Origin: Clostridium fungisolvens
Lineage (GTDB): Bacteria > Bacillota > Clostridia > Clostridiales > Clostridiaceae
Assembly: GCF_014193895.1 (NCBI RefSeq)
Contig: NZ_BLZR01000001.1
Coordinates: forward strand, 4,526,001 to 4,590,000
DNA length: 64,000 nucleotides
Direction of reading: 5' to 3'
Part shown: positions 58,021 to 64,000 of the stretch, piece after piece
Layout: each line of letters begins with the position of its first letter
Position numbering within the stretch: position 1 is the stretch's first letter
The notes under the pieces: generated by a model
Database searches by the model: none
Told to the model about the DNA's origin: nothing
What the model saw: only the letters and a program-made list of their open reading frames with translations
Program-made: the position numbers and the translations under genes

Positions 58021-59505
58021 CTAAGCTCTAGCCTTTGCTAATTCATATAGAGTTCTTACTCCAGCTCCAGTTCCACCCTTTATAGAGTAATCATCTGCAG
58101 CATCAGTCCATGCAGTTCCTGCTATATCAAGATGAAGCCATGGCTTATCTTCAACGAATTCTCCTATGAAAAGTCCTGCAGTTATCGTTCCTGCGTTTCT
58201 TCCCCCTATATTCTTAAGATCAGCAATGTCAGACTTTATCATTTTTTTATAGTCATCAAATGCAGGTAGTTGCCAAACCTTCTCTCCTGACACCTTTGAG
58301 GCTTTAACAAGTTCTTCATAAAAACTATCCTTGTTAGTTACTACTGCAGTTGTTGTAGTTCCAAGAGCTACTAAAGCAGCTCCAGTAAGAGTGGCTAAAT
58401 CTATAACTTCAGTTACATTTTCTTTTCTTATTATATAAGTAACCGCATCAGCTAAAGTTAGTCTTCCTTCTGCATCAGTATTTAAAACTTCTATAGTTTT
58501 CCCAGCCATAGACCCAATTATATCACCAGGCTTATAGGCTTTACCAGACACCATATTTTCACATGCTGCTACTACAGCAATTACATTAATCTTAAGCTTA
58601 AGTTTTGATATTGCACTTATTGCACCTATAACTGCAGCAGCACCGCCCATATCTGACTTCATTGTTACCATTCCATCATTTGGTTTTAATGAATATCCAC
58701 CTGAATCATAAGTTAGTCCTTTTCCAACTAGTCCAAGGATATTGTTTTTATTTTGATTATCACCAAAATATCTCATTACTATAAGTCTTGGTTTTTTCTT
58801 TGAACCTCTAGCTACAGATAAAAAAGCATCCATTTTCAAATCACATATTTGTTCTTTTTCAAGAACCTCAGTTTCAAATCCATATTTAACTCCAGCTTTT
58901 ACAGCTTCTTCAGCTAAAGTTTCAGGATAAATTGTGTTTGCAGGTTCGTTTACAAGATCTCTCGCTAATATTGTTGTTTCAACAAGCACCTTAGCTTCTT
59001 CTATAAATTTATCTACATCTAAAGCTTTAATATCATCTATGTTCGGGCTTCCAAGTGAAAATTCAAATTCTTTTTGGTCTTTGTCATCATTTTTTTCACT
59101 CTTATACTTATTAAATTTATATGAGCTTAGTCCAGCTCCCTCAACCATAGCTTTTACAACTAAGTTTAATTCAACTTTATCTGTATCTATAAGTCTCATG
59201 AATACTTTCTTATTTTTTAGTTCTGCAGCTCTTTTTAAAGCTTTCCCTATAGCTCTTCTAATTTTTTCTCCATCTATAGTTTCTTCTTTACCAAGGCCAA
59301 CTAAAACCATATCCTGAGTTTTGCCATCTATAGTTCTAACAAAATTATATATTTCACCGAACTTTCCTAAAAAGCTTCCTTTGTTTTTAGCATATTCTAA
59401 TATAGTATTTACATCACTATTAGGAGTCTGTAATCTATCTTCAAAAAGAGAAATTATAGCTGCCTCACCATCAGTGCATCCAAATTTTTTAAATCCAATA
59501 TTCAT
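58021..59505 (-). CDS. pepA: Leucyl aminopeptidase (M17)
   Basis: 494-aa cytosolic dinuclear-zinc aminopeptidase, normally hexameric. The N-terminal macro-like domain (1-170) is followed by the catalytic domain with GKGLTYDSGGYSLKP, MKSDMGGAAAVIG and the signature NTDAEGRLTLADA, which supplies metal and bicarbonate ligands. Length is standard. An AGGTG ribosome site precedes the ATG. Monocistronic; recycles peptides. Confidence 0.95.
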   Translation of the reverse strand: MNIGFKKFGCTDGEAAIISLFEDRLQTPNSDVNTILEYAKNKGSFLGKFGEIYNFVRTIDGKTQDMVLVGLGKEETIDGEKIRRAIGKALKRAAELKNKKVFMRLIDTDKVELNLVVKAMVEGAGLSSYKFNKYKSEKNDDKDQKEFEFSLGSPNIDDIKALDVDKFIEEAKVLVETTILARDLVNEPANTIYPETLAEEAVKAGVKYGFETEVLEKEQICDLKMDAFLSVARGSKKKPRLIVMRYFGDNQNKNNILGLVGKGLTYDSGGYSLKPNDGMVTMKSDMGGAAAVIGAISAISKLKLKINVIAVVAACENMVSGKAYKPGDIIGSMAGKTIEVLNTDAEGRLTLADAVTYIIRKENVTEVIDLATLTGAALVALGTTTTAVVTNKDSFYEELVKASKVSGEKVWQLPAFDDYKKMIKSDIADLKNIGGRNAGTITAGLFIGEFVEDKPWLHLDIAGTAWTDAADDYSIKGGTGAGVRTLYELAKARA

Positions 59506-59674
59506 TACTTTACACCTCTTTCTTGATAATAAGTTTACTTTTTAAATATAAAGCTTGCTTCTTTAATTGTAATTAAAATTATTATAATCATCTATATTGA
59601 ATTATTATTACTTAATAATATACCACAAATAGATAATTATAGATAGCCGTACCTAATTTTGTTATAAAATAATT

Positions 59675-60502
59675 TTATCGTTTAATTAATTCTCTATCTA
59701 TATACTTACTATCATACATAACCTTTGAATGGTTTTTTATTAGTAATCTCTCTTCAATTATATTACCATCAATTTTATTAATTATTCTCCTAAACACTTC
59801 GTTGTTTCTATAATAATTATTGTCTTCTATCGAAAAGTACGCGTCTTTTTCAACTATATGATATGAGTATTGTTGATCATATAAACTTCGTAGTTCTCCA
59901 CATAAATGAGTATCCGTAGTATACGTTATTATCTGATAAGTATTGTTGGTGTTATTTTTGAACTGATAATCAAGGTAGTTATATACTATAGATGTGCCTG
60001 TTCCAAAAGGAAGAGCTCTATTATAATCCGGGAACAGATCGAATTCATTATGATGATGATGTTCTACAATAGTAAGATCACTGTGAAGAATCATCCAATG
60101 TATTAAATTTGTAAACTGGCACATTCCTCCACCTACTCCACTGCTTGTACCGCTATTGTTTATAGTAAGCCCTTCTAAATAGCCTTTTGATTTAGTGCAT
60201 TTCCCTACAAGCTTCCAAAATGAGAATGTCTCTCCAGGCCTTATTAAAATGCTATCAACTTTTGGAGTTGTCAGCATTAAGTTGGTTGCCTTATTTTCTT
60301 GTAGCCTCTGATCAACGTTACCAAGCTTTCTCCTTATTAGTGAATTATGTTCATATATCAATATTGGAAGTTTACTATGGCTTTTTTCCCTTGCATATAT
60401 CTGTCCACCAAACCACCATTTAATATACCTTTTAATCTGTTCTTTACATACTGAAATCCTATATGTTAAAGGATTTATCTCACAAAATAATCTTCTACCC
60501 AT
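59675..60502 (-). CDS. VanW-family protein
   Basis: 275-aa protein with the VanW core (PGETFSFWKLVGKCTKSKGYLEGLTINN...GVGGGMCQFTNLIHWMILHSDLTIVEHHHH). VanW-like proteins are widespread in clostridia and also occur in vancomycin-resistance clusters; the function is unknown. No VanA/VanX-type genes are nearby, so this is not a resistance locus. There is no signal peptide. Divergent from the alpha/beta hydrolase across a palindromic promoter region. Confidence 0.9.
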   Translation of the reverse strand: MGRRLFCEINPLTYRISVCKEQIKRYIKWWFGGQIYAREKSHSKLPILIYEHNSLIRRKLGNVDQRLQENKATNLMLTTPKVDSILIRPGETFSFWKLVGKCTKSKGYLEGLTINNSGTSSGVGGGMCQFTNLIHWMILHSDLTIVEHHHHNEFDLFPDYNRALPFGTGTSIVYNYLDYQFKNNTNNTYQIITYTTDTHLCGELRSLYDQQYSYHIVEKDAYFSIEDNNYYRNNEVFRRIINKIDGNIIEERLLIKNHSKVMYDSKYIDRELIKR

Positions 60503-60641
60503 TTTAATTTATAACCTCTCTTTAATATACTTACAATAATTAATACGTATCATTTCATAAAAAGTTCTGTTATGCTAATCATATACTATTTTACATTCTA
60601 TTCCAATTGTTTTTAAGCTTGTGCCCCATTTACACGATTAT

Positions 60642-60670
60642 TTAACTACATCATATAAATTTGGTATAAT
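60642..60670 (+). promoter_or_regulatory. Probable promoter of the alpha/beta hydrolase gene
   Basis: -35 TTAACT (60642-60647) and -10 TATAAT (60665-60670) with a 17-bp spacer, about 100 bp before the ATG. The -10 lies inside the large palindrome at 60649-60695. Confidence 0.55.
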
Positions 60671-60695
60671 TAGTTTATACTAAATTTATATGATG
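60649..60695. promoter_or_regulatory. 47-bp palindrome, candidate operator
   Basis: Arms of 21 bp (60649-60669 with 60675-60695) match at 20 of 21 positions with a 5-nt centre. It covers the spacer and -10 of the candidate promoter of the hydrolase gene. No T run follows, so it is not a typical terminator. Confidence 0.6.
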
Positions 60696-60773
60696 TAATC
60701 ATAATGCATTATTAAACAGTAATATATCACATACAAAGGGACTTTCACTTTTAATTAATCAGGAGGATACTTG

Positions 60774-61673
60774 ATGAAACGTTGGCTAAAATCAACTAGT
60801 CTAATTATTATATTATCGCTTATATTAATTCTTGCCATAAATTATCTTCAAACATTCATAATTGATAATTCTCTTGAAGCAATACCAAATAATATTGCTA
60901 AAATAGATAATGTAAATATAAATTATAAAATCACTGGAAACCAAAGTAACCCGCCTATATTATTAATACACGGATTATTCTCATCTTCTGATGATTATAA
61001 TAGTTTAGCCAAAAGATTATCAGACAAATATAGAGTAGTTTCAGTAGATTTAATAGGCTTTGGATTATCAGATAAAAAAGAGGATTTAGACTATAGCACC
61101 AATAATGTTGCTAAGTTATGCAAGGATCTAATGAATAACCTAGGATATAATAAGTTCTCTGTACTCGGCCATTCTATGGGTGGTGGAATTGCGTTATTGA
61201 TGGCACTTAACCATCAAGATTCAATCGATAAACTTATACTAGTAGATAGTACTGGTCTTGGAGAACATATTCATATAAATCCTCCAAAGTTTATAATAAA
61301 AGAAGGAATGCTAACCTATTTTCCTCAGCTTGCTATGTATAGTCTCAACTTTAATAATCCTAAATATATCAACTATGATACCTTTGAAAAAAACTTATTC
61401 TATAACAGACATCTAGATAGTGGTACAGTACAAAAGTTATTGGATAATTGTAAATCTATCGATAATTTGAAGGATAAATTAAAAGATATACATGCTAAAA
61501 CCTTAATAATTTGGGGTGCTAAAGACAATGTTCTTCCTGTAGACAACGCCTATACCTTTAATGATCAAATCAAAGACAGTAAGTTGTCTATAATATCTAA
61601 TTGTGGGCATATGCCATTTGCAGAATCAGAAGATTTATTTGTAAACGAGCTGATCTCTTTTATGTCAAGCTAA
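60774..61673 (+). CDS. Membrane-anchored alpha/beta hydrolase
   Basis: 299-aa protein with one N-terminal transmembrane helix (about 8-28) and an alpha/beta-hydrolase domain: oxyanion motif LIHGLFSSSDDY, nucleophile Ser134 in GHSMGGG, Asp251 (WGAKDNVLP) and His279 (NCGHMPF). The triad is complete. Esterase or lipase activity on the outer face is likely; the substrate is unknown. AGGAGG lies 7 nt before the ATG at 60774; the TTG three bases upstream is less likely as start. Confidence 0.9.
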   Translation: MKRWLKSTSLIIILSLILILAINYLQTFIIDNSLEAIPNNIAKIDNVNINYKITGNQSNPPILLIHGLFSSSDDYNSLAKRLSDKYRVVSVDLIGFGLSDKKEDLDYSTNNVAKLCKDLMNNLGYNKFSVLGHSMGGGIALLMALNHQDSIDKLILVDSTGLGEHIHINPPKFIIKEGMLTYFPQLAMYSLNFNNPKYINYDTFEKNLFYNRHLDSGTVQKLLDNCKSIDNLKDKLKDIHAKTLIIWGAKDNVLPVDNAYTFNDQIKDSKLSIISNCGHMPFAESEDLFVNELISFMSS

Positions 61674-61682
61674 TACAATCAC

Positions 61683-61924
61683 ATTGAAATATCTAGGTTT
61701 AATCGGCGTAAATCTTTATACTTTCATTTACAATAAAAAAGCCACTGAAGCGATCTTCTTCAGTGGCCTTTTTGCGTATCTGCCTTTTCTGAACGTATGT
61801 GAAGAAATTCTGGCAGGCGACATAATTTTATTTTTTTACTGTATCGCCATAAAAAGCTTCTGAAAGGATTAAAATATGTAGGTTTAATCGACATAAAACT
61901 TTATACTTTCATTTACAGTAAAAA
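61683..61924. repeat. 57-bp direct repeats flanking a terminator element
   Basis: Copies at 61683-61739 and 61868-61924 (offset 185 bp) are alike at about 50 of 57 positions. They enclose the second copy of the 51-nt element, as the 79-bp repeats do at 29848-30114, but the two pairs of flanking repeats are unrelated in sequence. They fill most of the 301-bp gap before nrdG. Confidence 0.8.
61741..61823 (-). ncRNA. Candidate small RNA or 3' element, locus 2
   Basis: On the minus strand the 51-nt core (61823 to 61773) leads into a perfect GCCACTGAAG/CTTCAGTGGC hairpin (61741-61767) and then TTTTTTATTG. The core differs from locus 1 (29971-30021) at one base. On the plus strand the same hairpin is followed by CTTTTT and probably terminates the hydrolase gene. 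Confidence 0.55.
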
Positions 61925-61974
61925 CTATTTAAATAAAATGGTTTCTTCATTGGCTTTTATATGATTTAGTTATA

Positions 61975-62484
61975 CTAATATAAAGTTATAATTTCACCAC
62001 CACTTAGCGAATTCTTAACATCTATAACACGTTGATTTGATGAACCTCTATACTTTATACTTTCATCTCTTAATGTTACATCAAATCTTCCATCAACCAA
62101 CACATCTATATTATTTATAAGCTTATCCCAAGCTTCATTATCTTTTAAGTTGTTTAATATGTACTCAAACTTATAGCCCGTATAACACCATATATTAAGA
62201 CCTAGAGCTTTTATTCTCTGCGCCATATAAGAAAACTTATCTGCTTGTTCAAAAGGATCACCACCGCTAAAGGTTACACCACTTATTATTGGATTGCTTT
62301 TAAGCTCCTCTATAAGCTCATCCATGTTTCTTAGCTCTCCACCATCGAAGCTATGTGTTTCTGGATTAAAACACTCCTTACAATTATGTTTACATCCCTG
62401 AGAAAAGAAAACTCTTCTTATTCCAGGACCATTTACTAAACTTTCATGAATTATACCCGAAAGTCTTATCATATTATCTTCCAT
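61975..62484 (-). CDS. nrdG: Anaerobic ribonucleotide reductase activating protein
   Basis: 169-aa radical-SAM activase that installs the glycyl radical on NrdD. The CX3CX2C iron-sulfur motif is at Cys31, Cys35 and Cys38 (GCKHNCKECFNPETH), with the SAM-binding segment VTFSGGDPFEQ. Typical NrdG proteins are 150-180 aa. nrdD is not in the window; the neighbouring gene is an HD phosphohydrolase 31 bp upstream. GAGGTG precedes the ATG by 11 nt. Confidence 0.93.
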   Translation of the reverse strand: MEDNMIRLSGIIHESLVNGPGIRRVFFSQGCKHNCKECFNPETHSFDGGELRNMDELIEELKSNPIISGVTFSGGDPFEQADKFSYMAQRIKALGLNIWCYTGYKFEYILNNLKDNEAWDKLINNIDVLVDGRFDVTLRDESIKYRGSSNQRVIDVKNSLSGGEIITLY

Positions 62485-62515
62485 TGTTAAATCAACACCT
62501 CAACTTTTTTGAGCA

Positions 62516-63163
62516 TTATAGCTCTCCATTCCACTCTTTGTAAAATTCATCTAAAAACAGTTGCATAAACTTATGTCTTTCATCTGCCAACATTTTTCCA
62601 CGTTCTGTATTCATCATATCTTTCAGCAAAAGAAGTTTTTCATAAAAATGATTTATGGTATTACTCTCACTGTTCTTATAAGCCTCAAAGCTATCGTGCA
62701 TTTCATATGTCACATTTGGGTTGTACATCTCTCTACCTTTAAATCCACCATAAGCAAAAGCTCTTCCTATTCCTATAGCGCCTATTGCATCTAATCTATC
62801 TGCATCTTGAACTATCATTCCTTCTATGGAATTCATATGTCCAACAACTTTTGCTCCTTTAAAAGTTACATTATCTATAATATAACATACTCTATCTATA
62901 GTCTCCGACTCAACATTTAACCCTTCAAGCCATAACTTCGCAACCCTACTGCCTGCCTTCTCATCTCCATCATTAAACTTCCAATCTGCAATATCATGTA
63001 ATAATGCAGCTAATTCAACAATGTCTTTATCGCATTTTTCAAAAGCTGCTATATTTTTAGCATTCTGCCAAACTCTATATATATGCCACCAATCATGGCC
63101 ACTTCCCTCACCACTGAACTTTTTTTCTAGCATTTCTGCAGTTTTTTGTATTATTTCCGTCAT
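62516..63163 (-). CDS. HD-domain phosphohydrolase (YedJ-like)
   Basis: 215-aa cytoplasmic HD-superfamily protein with H...HD...D metal ligands (GHDWWHIYRVW, ALLHDIADWKF, IVQDADRLDAIGAIGIGRAF). It belongs to the YedJ/YpgQ-like group of nucleotide or phosphate-ester hydrolases; the substrate is unproven. GGAGG precedes the ATG. It may be co-transcribed with nrdG, 31 bp downstream, which would suit a link to nucleotide metabolism. Confidence 0.9.
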   Translation of the reverse strand: MTEIIQKTAEMLEKKFSGEGSGHDWWHIYRVWQNAKNIAAFEKCDKDIVELAALLHDIADWKFNDGDEKAGSRVAKLWLEGLNVESETIDRVCYIIDNVTFKGAKVVGHMNSIEGMIVQDADRLDAIGAIGIGRAFAYGGFKGREMYNPNVTYEMHDSFEAYKNSESNTINHFYEKLLLLKDMMNTERGKMLADERHKFMQLFLDEFYKEWNGEL

Positions 63164-63477
63164 TATTTACCTCCATTTTAATTAGTGAATCTAGTATATT
63201 CTAAAAACTTTTGTGATTGAACTTGATAATACATAAATAATGATCATCTACTATTACTACATACTAAATTATAATACATATTGCCAATTAAATCATATGC
63301 TAGCATCTAAATAATTTTTTTGTAAATCTATGTTTTCCGATTTATTTAGATTATAATTTCGTAAAGAATAAAAACTCGCTTAAGCGAGTTTTTACATATA
63401 TGCCTTTCCAAATTCACATGAGGAAAATGTGACATTCAATATATTCTTCTTTTTACAAATTAGCTACTTATCCAATA
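63164..63477. other. Gap with a diverged copy of the 51-nt element
   Basis: 314 bp. After a terminator hairpin, 63394-63450 resembles the 51-nt element in outline: a TATATGCCTTT start, a TCACAT/ATGTGA stem in place of CTGCC/GGCAG, and a TATTCTTCTTTTT end. The sequence before the hairpin (ATAATTTCGTAAAGAA) resembles the end of the 79-bp repeat at 30036-30114. No gene. Confidence 0.4.
63370..63393. terminator. Terminator of the nitroreductase gene
   Basis: A perfect 10-bp stem AAAAACTCGC/GCGAGTTTTT with loop TTAA, symmetrical and active in principle on both strands. It lies 85 bp after the nitroreductase stop codon. Confidence 0.8.
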
Positions 63478-64000
63478 CTATTTATCATTCTTAAATCCTT
63501 GTTGAGCCATAGTATCCTTAACCTTAGGATAATAAACAGTTTGATATAGAGAAGAGGTTAAATCACTCCAATTACCTTCCTGCTCCCTTCCTATTTCCTT
63601 AAGATATTTTTCCATGTATTCATCATACTCATCTATCTTAGTTTTTAATGCTTCTTTATGGTATCTATCTTCATGCTTAAATGTCTCGAATGGCAATCTA
63701 GGTTTTTGCTTAGATTGATTTTCTGCATAACCTAGAACCAATCCACATACTGGGTAAGTAAACTCAGGTAGCTCCAAAAGCTCTATAACCTCTTCTGGAT
63801 TTCTTCTTATACCGCCAATAGGAACTACTGATAGCCCTAATGATTCTGCCGCTATTATAGCTGCTCCCATAGCTATACCAGCATCAAATACACCTGCTGC
63901 AGTACCTTCAACACTTTCGTGGATAATTTGCTTTCTCCCATACTTCTCAGCACCTATATTAGTTTTATAAAAGTCCATTACAAATATTAAAAATACTGGT
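63478..64000 (-). CDS. NADPH-dependent nitroreductase, N-terminus outside the window
   Basis: C-terminal part, at least 173 residues, of an NfsA-like flavin oxidoreductase: FDAGIAMGAAIIAAESLGLSVVPIGGIRRNPEEV, VCGLVLGYAENQSKQKPRLP. The frame stays open to the window edge (coding PVFLIFV before the first internal Met at 63978), so the true start lies beyond 64000. Such enzymes reduce nitro compounds or flavins with NAD(P)H. The C-terminal tail of about 60 residues after RLP is usual for the family. Confidence 0.88.
   Translation of the reverse strand, partial: PVFLIFVMDFYKTNIGAEKYGRKQIIHESVEGTAAGVFDAGIAMGAAIIAAESLGLSVVPIGGIRRNPEEVIELLELPEFTYPVCGLVLGYAENQSKQKPRLPFETFKHEDRYHKEALKTKIDEYDEYMEKYLKEIGREQEGNWSDLTSSLYQTVYYPKVKDTMAQQGFKNDK

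Noticed and set aside
59675..60502. Vancomycin-resistance locus
   Set aside because: Only a VanW-like gene is present, without ligase, dehydrogenase or dipeptidase genes. VanW-like proteins are common in clostridia outside resistance clusters.

Overview
The window is 64 kb of AT-rich DNA from a spore-forming, anaerobic Firmicute, most likely Clostridium in the broad sense. The evidence is the sporulation genes (spoIIE, yabP, yabQ, spoVT, a spoVB-like gene, spoVG, a Spo0E-like gene), a SigI/RsgI pair, formate-tetrahydrofolate ligase, an anaerobic ribonucleotide reductase activase, very low GC and strong Shine-Dalgarno sites. I cannot name the species.

Positions 250-31500, almost all on the minus strand, keep the gene order known from the Bacillus subtilis origin region: purR, spoVG, glmU, prs, pth, mfd, spoVT, yabM-like, mazG (yabN), rqcP (yabO), yabP, yabQ, divIC, yabR, spoIIE, tilS, hpt, ftsH. 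Local differences are a PrsA-like foldase after mfd, hup before rqcP, seven tRNA genes between yabR and spoIIE, and a response regulator, sensor kinase and catalytically dead HtrA-like gene where ctc would sit. fhs and a complete IS3-family element lie beyond ftsH; the element is inserted in the loop of what was the ftsH terminator.

Positions 31500-64000 are more mixed: an HD-GYP protein, two papain-fold hydrolase candidates and a 44-codon gene, murC, an intracellular GH13 enzyme, a heterodimeric ABC exporter behind a leader-peptide attenuator, a NUDIX hydrolase, an SPFH protein, deoB-punA (purine salvage, with a cre-like site), an M24 peptidase, asnS behind a compact T-box-like leader, sigI-rsgI divergent from a secreted DUF5667 protein, pepA, a VanW-like gene, an alpha/beta hydrolase, nrdG, an HD phosphohydrolase and the end of a nitroreductase gene.

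Most of the unusual content is non-coding. A 51-nt element joined to a terminator hairpin occurs twice, each time between long direct repeats. A separate repeat of about 100 bp is dispersed over several intergenic regions. Two start-site hairpins hide Shine-Dalgarno sequences. sigI and its divergent neighbour share a symmetrical C-rich promoter pair, and the ABC operon has leader-peptide, antiterminator and terminator parts. No CRISPR array, prophage or complete new defence system was seen. Start codons were moved from the longest open frame wherever a Shine-Dalgarno site supported an internal start; seven of these genes then begin with TTG.
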